A DNA stretch of 23,374 bases from a virus, in IMG/VR virus record IMGVR_UViG_3300036819_000346, positions 1 to 23,374 of that record; one strand, written 5' to 3'. A model generated the notes under the pieces. It was not told the DNA's origin, made no database searches, and was given only the letters and a program-made list of their open reading frames with translations. The position numbers and the translations under genes were made by a program. Every line of letters begins with the position of its first letter. Within the stretch, counting starts at the first letter, position 1. Below, piece after piece: positions 1-7,640 of the stretch.

Positions 1-474
1 TTACCCGGCGGTCAGCGTGGCGACCTGTCCGACCAGTTGACCGAGCCAGATCACCGTCGACAGCGGGTCGCCAGCCGGTGGATTGGCGCAGGCTGCATCG
101 CCGTAGCTCTCAACCGATGTCAGCTTTGCGGCAGCCGCCGCCGGTACGATGCCGGTGGCGACAACCGCATCCGCGGCACTTTTACCCTTCGTGTATTCGC
201 CGCAAGCGGTGGCAATCGCGCTATCCGCCGCAACAAGATCGCTGCAGGCCGACAGCATCGGCGCCACCGCACACACCAGCAGGAGCGCACCGATCAAGCC
301 GCGCTCCTTCAGAAACAAGGCCAGGAGACCGCATCCCGCGGCGCAGAACTGCGCCACTTGCCCCAGCGTGGTGTCGGGCAGGTTCCAGCCAAGCAGCGCC
401 AACATGGCGCCAACGCCGGCATAACTCGACGGTTCACTGAACCGGGCGAGGCAATAAGCGAGGATTTGCTGCAT
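1..474 (-). CDS. Holin-like membrane protein fused to a lipoprotein-like domain
   Basis: This 157-aa protein is the last gene of the lysis cassette. Residues about 19-57 form two hydrophobic segments with a small polar turn, as in small phage holins, ending in LFLKERG. A third hydrophobic stretch (about 60-76) follows at once and ends in a lipobox-like LSAC (Cys77). The rest (78-157) is a small Ala-rich domain with three Cys residues, resembling phage lipoproteins seen next to lysis genes. The start at 474 is chosen because AAAGGAG lies about 7 nt upstream; a longer in-frame extension would read through a hairpin. Holin plus outer-membrane lipoprotein (o-spanin-like) is an inference from layout; I know these parts better as two separate genes. 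It follows the endolysin after a terminator-like hairpin. The function of the C-terminal part is unknown. Confidence 0.7.
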   Translation of the reverse strand: MQQILAYCLARFSEPSSYAGVGAMLALLGWNLPDTTLGQVAQFCAAGCGLLALFLKERGLIGALLLVCAVAPMLSACSDLVAADSAIATACGEYTKGKSAADAVVATGIVPAAAAAKLTSVESYGDAACANPPAGDPLSTVIWLGQLVGQVATLTAG

Positions 475-493
475 ACTGGCTCCTTTCAGGCAC

Positions 494-516
494 AAAAAAA
501 GCCGCACGGAGGCGGC
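494..516 (-). terminator. Hairpin with T-tract before the holin-like gene
   Basis: On the minus strand GCCGC-N6-GCGGC is followed by seven T residues. It lies between the endolysin stop and the ribosome binding site of the holin-like gene, about 20 nt before its ATG. It has the form of an intrinsic terminator, but the downstream gene has no obvious promoter of its own, so it is probably leaky, antiterminated, or an mRNA processing or stability element. Confidence 0.6.
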
Positions 517-541
517 CGAACGTAGCGATTGGAAAGATGTG

Positions 542-1246
542 TTAGGGCGTGGCGGCAACCTCCTCCACCCTGCCGGGGAGCGCTCCGGTGGCAAACCACG
601 CTTTCAGATCGGCCGAGGTGCCAACCCAGATCGAGCGATCGACTGGAGTTGCGATACCGCCGACATGCCCGGCGGGCGTGTATTGATGAAAATCGTAAGG
701 ACGCGGCGCCACACCCCACGAGGCCGGCCGACCGGGCGGCAGCCTCGGCGCGCGACTGACCAGCGTTTCGTAGCGCCCCGCCGTATTGCCGCGCGGATAA
801 GCCGGCAGCATCAGCGGCCAGCGCGACAATTCCGGGCTTGCTTGCCGCAACTGAGCAAAGCCGTAATACGCCACAGGATCACGCTGCGAACGCTCGGCGA
901 TCGCCGCCCCAAACGCCACCGCGGTCGACAGCGTCGCCGTCGTCTCCCAATCGATCATTGCCGGCTGAGCCGCCCCAAGATCAGTCACATCGATGAAATG
1001 CGCGGCCTGATCGTCACCGTCTCCAGGATCGAGAAAATGATACGGTACGACGGCAATCCCGGCCGCGACCGCACGTTGTCGATTAACCGCAAAGTTCGGG
1101 TCGATAAAGTCCGTACCCTGGCTTGCCTTGATAAAGGCGAGGGCAATCCCGGCCGCCGCGACGGCCGGCCAATCGATCGTGCCGTTATGGTGCGACACAT
1201 CGATCACACCGTCGAAAACGCAATCGGGCAGTGAACAAATCGTCAT
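542..1246 (-). CDS. GH25 family lysozyme (endolysin)
   Basis: The 234-aa protein matches glycoside hydrolase family 25 (Chalaropsis-type muramidase), which cuts the MurNAc-GlcNAc bond of peptidoglycan. Visible motifs are GVIDVSHHNG near residues 13-22 (Asp16), AFIKASQG at 38-44, PYHFLDPG at 69-75, the catalytic DxE as IDWET (Asp99, Glu101), and a C-terminal HQYTPAGHVGG. It has no signal peptide, so it needs a holin to reach the wall, consistent with the holin-like gene downstream. It starts 3 bases after the stop of the upstream membrane protein gene, which suggests translational coupling. Length is normal for a single catalytic domain with no separate wall-binding domain. Confidence 0.92.
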   Translation of the reverse strand: MTICSLPDCVFDGVIDVSHHNGTIDWPAVAAAGIALAFIKASQGTDFIDPNFAVNRQRAVAAGIAVVPYHFLDPGDGDDQAAHFIDVTDLGAAQPAMIDWETTATLSTAVAFGAAIAERSQRDPVAYYGFAQLRQASPELSRWPLMLPAYPRGNTAGRYETLVSRAPRLPPGRPASWGVAPRPYDFHQYTPAGHVGGIATPVDRSIWVGTSADLKAWFATGALPGRVEEVAATP

Positions 1247-1249
1247 GGG

Positions 1250-1642
1250 CTACTTCCGATCCTGTTTCTGGACGAGTTCAGTGCGCAGCCCGCCGATCGC
1301 CTGCATGACACGATCGAGGGCGGCGCGCATTTCCGCTTGGAATTCGCGGTCTTCGGTACGGCGTTCGTCGAGAATGTGCTCGGCAACGGTCAGCCGCGCC
1401 TCGTGTCCGGCAAGCGCGACACGAAACTCGGCGCGCTGCATTTCAAGATCCCTGCGCAGGCTCATATAGCCGCCGAGGATGCCGCCGCCGACCGTGGTGA
1501 CGACGACAATCGCCTGCATCAGATGGCCGAGATTGATGTCGGGCGTGAAACGCGGGTGCATGACACCGCCGAGCCAACCCATATCATGGCCCGATTGTGC
1601 CGGTTGCGATGGGTCTTGCGTGGTATCTGTTACCAAAGGCAT
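1250..1642 (-). CDS. Single-TM coiled-coil protein of the lysis cassette
   Basis: This 130-aa protein has a polar N-terminus of about 40 residues, one hydrophobic segment (about 42-60, LMQAIVVVTTVGGGILGG), and a long charged helix (about 63-125) rich in Arg and Glu that should form a coiled coil. Such one-TM proteins are common beside phage endolysins. The topology resembles an inner-membrane spanin, which would pair with the lipoprotein part of the holin-like gene downstream, but the N-terminal tail is longer than usual for an i-spanin. The ribosome binding site before the ATG is weak. Function is inferred from position only. Confidence 0.6.
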   Translation of the reverse strand: MPLVTDTTQDPSQPAQSGHDMGWLGGVMHPRFTPDINLGHLMQAIVVVTTVGGGILGGYMSLRRDLEMQRAEFRVALAGHEARLTVAEHILDERRTEDREFQAEMRAALDRVMQAIGGLRTELVQKQDRK

Positions 1643-1665
1643 GTGTCACCGTTTCTGGCGGATCG

Positions 1666-2712
1666 TCACAAGGTGCCGCTGAGGGTCCAGGCAAGATTGG
1701 CAAGGGTCGCGTCCGGCGTGCCCGGTGCCACGATCGTCAGCACATCGCCGCCGATAAAGCTGACCGCCGCAGCCATCGTGAAAGTCGCGGCGGTGGCGCC
1801 CGTGGCGAATTGCATTGTGCCGACGGCGCTGCCGTTCTTTGCGATCATGAAACTAACCGCGCTGGTCGCAGCAGTACCCGCAGTGCCATAGCTGCCGGCA
1901 AGCCCCGCCGGAAAACTCTCCGGCGACGCAAAGACATAGCGCTCGACGACCTGGCTGGCGGCGGGGCTCCCCGCAAAAGAGTCGGACACATAGGCCGGCG
2001 CCGCGACCGCACCACCGCCGGTCAGGCTGTAGCTTGTCGCGGTCAGCCCGGACAAATCCTGCAAGGCCTGTCCGAAAATATTGAATGCCGGCAGCTTTAC
2101 CGACACCGTCTTGCCGACAAAGCTGGCGGGATAGCGATAGCGGAACAGCGACGGATCGTTTGGCCCAAACCGCGCAAAACCGGCGCCGCTCGAATGCGCG
2201 CTGATCGGCGTGCCATAAACACCGCGCCGCAGATAGGTCAGATCGTATTTATAAGCGGCGGTTAGTGTCGCGGTCTGGTAGGTGACCAATTCGCCGTCGC
2301 AATAGCACAATGTCACAAAATCGTCGGCATCGGTCATCGTGCCCGACAACAACTGGCCGCGGCTTTGACTGAGATCGGCCGATAATGTGTCGGTCGTATC
2401 CGGGTCGGCATGATTGGCGAGCGGCGCGGCCAGCACACCCTGGCGGCCGCCCCGATAGATCGTGCCGGCCATCGCGTAGGTGTTGCCGTCGCTCGACACC
2501 CAGACCTGGCAACCGCCCCAATTCACGCCACCCGACGCGATAAGCCAGATTTCCAGATCTCCTCCGGACAGCGCCGCCGGCGGTTCAAAGATGATCGGCG
2601 GGTTGCTGTCACCCGGCGCCACCAGCGTATCGACGCCGCTGCCAGCCGTGGCCTGCCGCGCATAAACCGCCGCCACCGTGCCGACCCCGATCGGGGTTAT
2701 CGTTCCGGGCAT
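1666..2712 (-). CDS. C-terminal half of a phage tail tip/host-specificity protein
   Basis: The 348-aa product resembles the C-terminal half of alphaproteobacterial phage tail proteins of the Phage-tail_3 type (GTA gp15-like). Recognisable stretches are PPIIFEPPAALSGG, LEIWLIASGG, WGGCQVWVSSDG, LCYCDGELVTY and YDLTYLRRGVYGTP, followed by KLPAFNIFGQALQDLSG. Residues about 255-348 form a separate beta-rich domain ending in ATLANLAWTLSGTL, seen at the end of other phage tail proteins. In relatives I know, these motifs continue directly from those in the upstream ORF, so this looks like one gene broken in two. It has its own ATG, with only a weak AAAGG about 10 nt upstream and an in-frame TAA three codons before the ATG. 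It could still be made as a separate tip subunit. Confidence 0.75.
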   Translation of the reverse strand: MPGTITPIGVGTVAAVYARQATAGSGVDTLVAPGDSNPPIIFEPPAALSGGDLEIWLIASGGVNWGGCQVWVSSDGNTYAMAGTIYRGGRQGVLAAPLANHADPDTTDTLSADLSQSRGQLLSGTMTDADDFVTLCYCDGELVTYQTATLTAAYKYDLTYLRRGVYGTPISAHSSGAGFARFGPNDPSLFRYRYPASFVGKTVSVKLPAFNIFGQALQDLSGLTATSYSLTGGGAVAAPAYVSDSFAGSPAASQVVERYVFASPESFPAGLAGSYGTAGTAATSAVSFMIAKNGSAVGTMQFATGATAATFTMAAAVSFIGGDVLTIVAPGTPDATLANLAWTLSGTL

Positions 2713-2744
2713 GTCGCTTTAACCTTTGGCAGGAAATTCAACTT

Positions 2745-2821
2745 CGTCATCGCCGCAAGGCGGAGACCCGACGTAAGCAACGGAGCGGTTGCTCTGGGAT
2801 CTCGCTTGCACGGGAGTGACG
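2745..2821. repeat. 77-bp imperfect palindromic repeat between the tail tip ORFs
   Basis: The outer ends are imperfect inverted copies of each other (CGTCATCGCCGCAAGGCGG at the left; CGTCACTCCCGTGCAAGCG when read from the right). The centre holds AGCAAC-N6-GTTGCT. The whole could fold into one long hairpin. The pattern resembles dispersed bacterial palindromic repeats with GTCA-type ends, and a shorter related sequence occurs at 12683-12706. It sits in the longest intergenic gap of the window (2713-2879), where the tail protein would otherwise be continuous. Confidence 0.6.
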
Positions 2822-2879
2822 CCGTAGTGGAACAAAAATCGGCGCGGGAGGCCGCCCCGCAGGCACAACTATTGTTTAC

Positions 2880-4220
2880 TCAAGGAGTGCCGCCGGGGAT
2901 TTCCTCCGCCGTCACGGTCAACTCGCCGTTATCGTCCTCGTCGATCTGAATGATCCGCACGGCCGCTCCGGCAAGGCCCAACGCCGCGTCGGTCAGCAGC
3001 ACGATGTCCATCGGCTCCAGTAGCGAGTAGCGCCAGCCCAGCTTGAATTTGTAGTTGTTGCGGACATACGCCTTGCGTTGCAGCATCAACTGCGCCGACA
3101 CCACGGCACTGGTCGGGTTGGTGAATTCATGCGCCTGGATCGACGGCTCGCTGCGCACGCCGTAGCGGTCGATCAGCCCTTGGTCGAATACCGGTACGAT
3201 CTGCGGGTTGTAGCTGTTGCTTGCGTCCATATATTCGAGGCTCAGCCAGTTGGTCGCCTGCGCCGGATCCGCCCGGGTCAACACCACCGGATCACTACCG
3301 CCGCCGAAATCGATAAAATCGCCGTCGCCGAGGCTGTATTGCCAGGTGAGATTCGGCGTCCACGCGGCGCCGTTGGCGGACAGCGCCACATCGCCATACG
3401 GGATGACCTTCAGCGTACTGCCTGACCACACCACTGCCGACACTGTCAGTTGCGCAATCTCTTCGAGCCAGCGGGCGCAAGGTTGCTGGCGGTCGAGAAG
3501 CAGCGACACGGCCAGTTCCGCAGCTTGGCAATAATTGCCCCAATCGGCGACGCTGCCGCCGCTGTCGAGATTGCCGGCGGGAAAACCCGCGCCGTAGCGT
3601 GGGTTGGTCAACAGGTCGATGACGATCGCGTCGGGGCGTGCATCGCCGGGATAGCTCGGCCCGGCACTACCGGCGGCGAAGCCGGTGATCTCGAACGAGA
3701 TATTGGGCAGCGCCGGCGACGACCCCAACTGCATCGGCGTGCCGGTGACATAACAGGTGCCGGAATAGCCCAGCACCGGCGTGTTTGGATCGGCGCTGGC
3801 GAAAACGGGGTCGGGCGTCTGGCCGTCATCGCCGGCGTAGCCATTCAGTCCGACATTGCCGAGCCCGGCAGCGAGACCGCTATTCGACCAGACCAGGTTG
3901 TTGCCGCCAATGCCGTGCGGCGAGCCGGTAAATCCGACCGGCCCTTGGCATAGACCAAACGCGACATCGACAGCATAATTCTGGTTCGACCCCTTTTTGC
4001 CGCCGGAACTGCCGAGTCCCTTGCCGCCTTTGCTGCCGCCCGACCCGGTAAAGCCCCAGAACTCGATCAGGTTGACAGCGACCCGCTGGGTTCCATAGCA
4101 GATGTTGATTGGACTGCCGGCCTGGCTCGTATTGTAGCGCAGCGAGCCGAGGCTCGGGTTTGAGAAGGCGTTGACGAACGGACTCGGCCCGCCGCCTTTG
4201 CCAGCGCTGAATCCCGGCAT
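2880..4220 (-). CDS. N-terminal half of phage tail tip protein (Phage-tail_3 type)
   Basis: This 446-aa protein resembles the putative tail protein family (Phage-tail_3; GTA gp15/host-specificity type) that forms the tail tip and base of siphoviruses. The N-terminus (LRYNTSQAGSPINICYGTQ, RVAVNLIEFWGF) is typical, as are DLLTNPRYGAGF, a Cys-rich helix around QQPCARWLEEIAQL, and the C-terminal EPMDIVLLTDAALGL followed by a beta segment ending VTAEEIPGGTP. In relatives the chain runs on into FEPP and WGGC motifs, which here are in the next ORF. No Shine-Dalgarno is visible before the ATG at 4220; the upstream 90 bases carry an inverted repeat, so the normal leader may have been replaced. Probably only functional if the two halves assemble, or else the tail tip is defective. 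Confidence 0.82.
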   Translation of the reverse strand: MPGFSAGKGGGPSPFVNAFSNPSLGSLRYNTSQAGSPINICYGTQRVAVNLIEFWGFTGSGGSKGGKGLGSSGGKKGSNQNYAVDVAFGLCQGPVGFTGSPHGIGGNNLVWSNSGLAAGLGNVGLNGYAGDDGQTPDPVFASADPNTPVLGYSGTCYVTGTPMQLGSSPALPNISFEITGFAAGSAGPSYPGDARPDAIVIDLLTNPRYGAGFPAGNLDSGGSVADWGNYCQAAELAVSLLLDRQQPCARWLEEIAQLTVSAVVWSGSTLKVIPYGDVALSANGAAWTPNLTWQYSLGDGDFIDFGGGSDPVVLTRADPAQATNWLSLEYMDASNSYNPQIVPVFDQGLIDRYGVRSEPSIQAHEFTNPTSAVVSAQLMLQRKAYVRNNYKFKLGWRYSLLEPMDIVLLTDAALGLAGAAVRIIQIDEDDNGELTVTAEEIPGGTP

Positions 4221-4230
4221 GTATTTACAG

Positions 4231-4329
4231 TGAGGCAGTGCGACAACGAGGCACTGGAGCGGAGCGCCCTAAATTCACCTGCACCAATCTTTGGCCGATG
4301 CTGTGGAACGTCATTGCCTCACTGCCTCA
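4231..4329. repeat. 99-bp segment with perfect 10-bp terminal inverted repeats
   Basis: TGAGGCAGTG at 4231-4240 is matched by its exact reverse complement at 4320-4329. A second partial copy of the same motif flanks each end (GAGGCACTG near 4249 and CATTGCCTC near 4312). The segment covers the gap before the tail tip ORF and includes the last six codons of the NlpC/P60 gene. It could be a small inserted palindromic element or a structured RNA; no ORF is present. Confidence 0.45.
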
Positions 4330-4754
4330 TCGTCGATAAACGGACTGAAAAATCGCACTGGTCGCCCGGCAAGCGGGTGCAGGCCGGCGCTGCCCCAGAC
4401 GACGCCGATTGCCCAATAGGCGTGGATCAGCCGCGGCCACGCCGTGACGATCGCCCCGTGGCTGAACGTGCGCCCGAACTTGAATAGCGCGATATCGCCG
4501 GGGCGCGGCGGCGCATCGATTGCGCAGGCGTAGCGCAGCAGACCCTCCATGTAGCGCTCGGCATCGCGATGCAGGTGCCAGTCCGGCACATAAAATGGCG
4601 GTTCGACACGCGGCACGATGCCGGCTCGCTCGTACACTTCGGCGAGCAGCATCAGGCAATCGACACCGGCCTGCTCAACCCGTGCGGCGTGATGAAACGG
4701 CGTCCCGATCCAGCGCTCCGCTTCTGCGACGACCGCCTGCCGCGGGCCGCTCAC
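4311..4754 (-). CDS. NlpC/P60 family tail peptidase
   Basis: The 147-aa protein is a phage NlpC/P60 cysteine peptidase of the GTA gp14 type, thought to cut peptide bonds in peptidoglycan during genome entry. The triad is visible: Cys33 in GVDCLMLL, His99 in FSHGAIV, and His111 in IHAYW. The N-terminal WIGTPFHHAA is also typical. It starts with GTG in a GTGA overlap with the DUF2163 stop, so the two are translationally coupled. The C-terminal residues DDEAVRQ are encoded by one arm of the inverted repeat at 4231-4329, so the original end may have been altered. The catalytic core appears intact. Confidence 0.9.
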   Translation of the reverse strand: MSGPRQAVVAEAERWIGTPFHHAARVEQAGVDCLMLLAEVYERAGIVPRVEPPFYVPDWHLHRDAERYMEGLLRYACAIDAPPRPGDIALFKFGRTFSHGAIVTAWPRLIHAYWAIGVVWGSAGLHPLAGRPVRFFSPFIDDEAVRQ

Positions 4755-5704
4755 GCCGCGGTCTCCGGCGGTGGAATGTAGGGAAAGCCGCCATAGCGCA
4801 GAAGATTGGTAAAAGTGCCGTTGCAGGTCGCCACCGTATGGTCGCAGCCCGGCAGCAGTTGAAACCGATCGCCGGGCAATACCGGTGACAGGAACGGCTG
4901 CAATAGAGAGGCGATGCCGCCGGCGAGCTGCGCAATCGTCCGCGAGGCGCCGCCATTGGCGCCGGACGTCGCGGCAATTGTGCCCTGGTCGTAAGCGGTC
5001 GCCGGCGTCGGTACAAACCCCGTGACGATTTGCGCCTGAGTCGAGCCAGCCAGCGCGCCGACCGACACCGCACCGAGCCCGGTCGCCCCGCCGGCAGCGT
5101 TATGGCCGGCAACCCGGTCATAGCCGCACATCGCATCGCCAAAGGCATGGCTGCAACTCGCGCCGTAAAGTCGCCGCGGCATCTGCTGCACCGCCAGCAG
5201 GTTCATCAGCGACTTGACCTTGATCGCGATCGCGCTGCGCCCGACATCGCATTCAGCGACCCGGCCGTAAAACCACAGGACCGCGCCAAGGCTGGTATCG
5301 ATCGCGCCTGAGCCGGCAGCAGCCGGCGGCGCAAAAAGCCGATCGAGTTCGACGGTCGCGCCGTCGAACAGCCCGACCCGCACCGCCTCGGCAAACGGCG
5401 TCGTGCCAACGACGTCGCCCGCGCCGGCATAGACCGTGATGTCGAGTTCGGTCGCCTCGACACCGATCTTGGTCGACACCTGGGATCGCCCAAAGCGTGG
5501 CCCCAAGGCAAACCCAACGGGCTCGACGCCAGCGCTGTTGTGGCTACCGGCAGGAAACGCCGCCAACGGCAGGGACAGCGCGGTCGTCCAGCCGGAATAG
5601 CGCAATACTTCGCCGCTGGTCAGGGCGAAGGTGTAGAGGTCGGCCATGACGATACTGTCATTCGCTGCCAGATAGGCAGCGAGCGCTGCCGAACATGGCC
5701 TCAT
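4751..5704 (-). CDS. DUF2163 tail protein (GTA gp13-like)
   Basis: This 317-aa protein matches the DUF2163 family of minor tail proteins found between DUF2460 and NlpC/P60 genes in alphaproteobacterial phages and gene transfer agents. Typical parts are ADLYTFAL and LRYSGW near the N-terminus, a beta-rich body, CSHAFGDAMCGYDR around residue 190-200, and a C-terminal LLPGCDHTVATCNGTFTNLLRYGGFPYIP with conserved Cys residues. It contributes to the distal tail hub. The ATG at 5704 overlaps the DUF2460 stop by ATGA, which decides the start over the 71-codon longer frame. Confidence 0.9.
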   Translation of the reverse strand: MRPCSAALAAYLAANDSIVMADLYTFALTSGEVLRYSGWTTALSLPLAAFPAGSHNSAGVEPVGFALGPRFGRSQVSTKIGVEATELDITVYAGAGDVVGTTPFAEAVRVGLFDGATVELDRLFAPPAAAGSGAIDTSLGAVLWFYGRVAECDVGRSAIAIKVKSLMNLLAVQQMPRRLYGASCSHAFGDAMCGYDRVAGHNAAGGATGLGAVSVGALAGSTQAQIVTGFVPTPATAYDQGTIAATSGANGGASRTIAQLAGGIASLLQPFLSPVLPGDRFQLLPGCDHTVATCNGTFTNLLRYGGFPYIPPPETAA

Positions 5705-6327
5705 GGCAGCACCGACTGCAATTTGACCTGCTTCAACTGCCATAGCTGATACATGAAGTTTTCGAACTCCAGAGTGTCGTCGGCAAATCGGACGCGGAAC
5801 CGGTAGGTGAAATCGGCGGTGATCGCCTGCCCGGCGGTCGGCGGTGTGGTGAACGTCACCTGTCCGGTCGCAGCATCGATGGCATAACTCGCCGAGTCCT
5901 GCCGTACGCCGTTGCAATAGAGGGCGTCAACCGTATCGGGCGCGGTGATCGGCTCGGTAAAGCCGCCCATATTGCGCACCAGCTGAAACACATTGGCGCT
6001 GGAATCACCGGTGCCGAGCATCTGTCCGCTAACCGCGTCGTCGCTCGGGTCGTGGAACAGAAACGGCGCGAAACTGCCTTGCTGTTGCAGGAAAAACCCG
6101 GCGATCGTCCGCAACTCGTCATATCCGACGCCAGGGCCACCGGGCGCCCGCGCGTCCCATTGGTCGCGCAGCAGCGCATAGGTCAGCGTCCAGGTCCAAA
6201 TCGGCACCGGCTGGTCGAGCACGCGCAATTCGCGGCCCGAAACCGCGCGCTGAGTGCGTGTCGCAAAACGCGGCGCTTTTTTGATTGACCAGCCAAGACC
6301 TGGCAGCACTGGAAAGATCGCGATCAT
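5701..6327 (-). CDS. DUF2460 distal tail protein (GTA gp12-like)
   Basis: The 208-aa protein matches DUF2460, the family that acts as distal tail protein in Rhodobacter gene transfer agent and related siphoviruses. Evidence includes IFPVLPGLGWSIKKAPRFAT at the N-terminus, TWTLTYALLRD, an ELRTIAGFFLQQQG segment, FLFHDPSDDAV, and a C-terminal DTLEFENFMYQLWQLKQVKL. Length is normal. GAGG lies upstream of the ATG, and the gene follows the tape measure stop by 10 bases and overlaps the DUF2163 gene by 4 bases. It should sit between the tail tube and the tip. Confidence 0.92.
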   Translation of the reverse strand: MIAIFPVLPGLGWSIKKAPRFATRTQRAVSGRELRVLDQPVPIWTWTLTYALLRDQWDARAPGGPGVGYDELRTIAGFFLQQQGSFAPFLFHDPSDDAVSGQMLGTGDSSANVFQLVRNMGGFTEPITAPDTVDALYCNGVRQDSASYAIDAATGQVTFTTPPTAGQAITADFTYRFRVRFADDTLEFENFMYQLWQLKQVKLQSVLP

Positions 6328-6337
6328 GCGGTTCGCC

Positions 6338-7570
6338 TCAGATGGAGCGCGGGGTCAGCGCATTGGAGCGCAGCATGTTGCGCACCGTGCCGGGGCTGCG
6401 CGCCAGGAGGCCGGTGAACCAGCGCTCAACGGCCGGGCCGTCGGACGGGCCGTGAAAATGCAGGTGCATATCACCACCAGTTCCAGCAGCGCCGCCTTGC
6501 GCAATCATGCCCTGCAGGCCTTCGCTGATCGGCGCCGGCAACACCATTTCGCGGGCGTGCAGCAGGGCCGGCGTCGCGCCCTGAAAATTCGGCAAGGCCC
6601 AACCGCCTGCTGCCGACGGCACGATACCGCCGCCGGCAAACGCAAACAGCCCGCCGAGCCAGCCGAACAACCCACCACCCCCAGCCGACGCGCCGAGTTC
6701 GGCGGCACCGCCGGCCGCTGCGGCACTGCCGCCCAGCACACCGGCGCTACCGGCGGCGGCAGCGCCGCCCAGTGTCGTGGCAAGCGCGCCGAGCGCCGCG
6801 GTATTGGCCGTCAGTGCGGCAGTATTCGCGGTTGCCGCCGCTGCCTGGCCAAGCTGTTGCGGCGCACCGCTCAGCAACCGGCTGACCGCATTGCCGAGGA
6901 CGTCGCCGACCCCTTCCCCGGCCGCCGGCGTCGCCAATCCCAGCAGCGACGCCAGCGGCCCGGCCGCGGCGCGCGACAGTGTCGTCTGCGCCATCCCGAT
7001 AAAGCCGCTCTCGACCGAACGCGCCACCTGCAGGGCGGCGCCGCCGAAATTCACCGTGCCCGCGACCAGCCCCGTCACCGCCGAGCGCCACGCCGCGCCG
7101 ATCTCGTTAAACACCTGCCGATAGGGCTCGGCGAGCCGGTTCGCCTCCTGGCGCGTCGCTTCGGCGATGCGCTTCTGGTCTTGCGACAACTGTTGCTGGT
7201 ATCGCGCGCTGAGATCGATCAGCGCGCTGTAACTCGCAGCTTTGTCAGCCAGCGTCGTAGCATCGCTGGCAAGCGTATCCGACAGCCGCGCACGCTCCTC
7301 GGCGCTGCGCTGCGCAGTGTATTGAATGTCAAAGCCGAGTGCCTGCTGCGTGGAAATCGCCTGCGCCGCGACCATCGCCTGCATGTCGGCCTTGAAGGCG
7401 GTGAGCGCGGCAGTGCTGCTGCGCTGTACGGACACGCCGACATCGGCAAAGGCGGCCTTCAATTGCGCCACCGGCTGCGTCGCGCCGGCTACCGCTTGTT
7501 TCAGCGTATTGAGCGCCGCGACGGCATCACCGAGATCAGCGCCGACCTTGATCTGCACTTCGTCAGCCAC
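6338..7570 (-). CDS. Tail tape measure protein
   Basis: This 410-aa protein has the form of a short tape measure. A helical, Gln/Ala-rich N-terminal half (including QQQLSQDQKRIAEATRQEAN) is followed by Ala/Gly-rich hydrophobic stretches (about 190-315) and the C-terminal signature FAGGGIVPSAAGGW, LLHAREMVLPAPISEGLQGM and HLHFHG. Position just before DUF2460 agrees. If length sets tail length at about 0.15 nm per residue, the tail would be only about 60 nm, shorter than many siphoviruses. It starts with GTG, with GAGG 7 nt upstream, directly after a terminator-like hairpin. Confidence 0.85.
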   Translation of the reverse strand: MADEVQIKVGADLGDAVAALNTLKQAVAGATQPVAQLKAAFADVGVSVQRSSTAALTAFKADMQAMVAAQAISTQQALGFDIQYTAQRSAEERARLSDTLASDATTLADKAASYSALIDLSARYQQQLSQDQKRIAEATRQEANRLAEPYRQVFNEIGAAWRSAVTGLVAGTVNFGGAALQVARSVESGFIGMAQTTLSRAAAGPLASLLGLATPAAGEGVGDVLGNAVSRLLSGAPQQLGQAAAATANTAALTANTAALGALATTLGGAAAAGSAGVLGGSAAAAGGAAELGASAGGGGLFGWLGGLFAFAGGGIVPSAAGGWALPNFQGATPALLHAREMVLPAPISEGLQGMIAQGGAAGTGGDMHLHFHGPSDGPAVERWFTGLLARSPGTVRNMLRSNALTPRSI

Positions 7571-7581
7571 GCGTCACCTCA

Positions 7582-7607
7582 AATAAAAAGGGGCGCCGAA
7601 GCGCCCC
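7582..7607 (-). terminator. Strong intrinsic terminator-like hairpin before the tape measure gene
   Basis: On the minus strand GGGGCGC-TTCG-GCGCCCC forms a perfect 7-bp stem with a stable TTCG tetraloop, followed by TTTTTATTT. It lies between the stop of the secreted 221-aa protein and the tape measure start, only about 12 nt before the GTG, and the tape measure ribosome binding site follows directly on the T-tract. Confidence 0.75.
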
Positions 7608-7640
7608 AAAGCGATGCCAAATTGTTCCTGCGCGGAACGG

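Noticed and set aside
5705-5917. N-terminal extension of the DUF2163 gene
   Set aside because: It would lie wholly within the DUF2460 gene in another frame; the ATGA overlap at 5704 and family start decide for the shorter protein.
7624-7638. Small GTTCC-N5-GGAAC hairpin after the secreted 221-aa gene
   Set aside because: The stem is only 5 bp and no T-tract follows; the strong hairpin at 7582-7607 is the better terminator.
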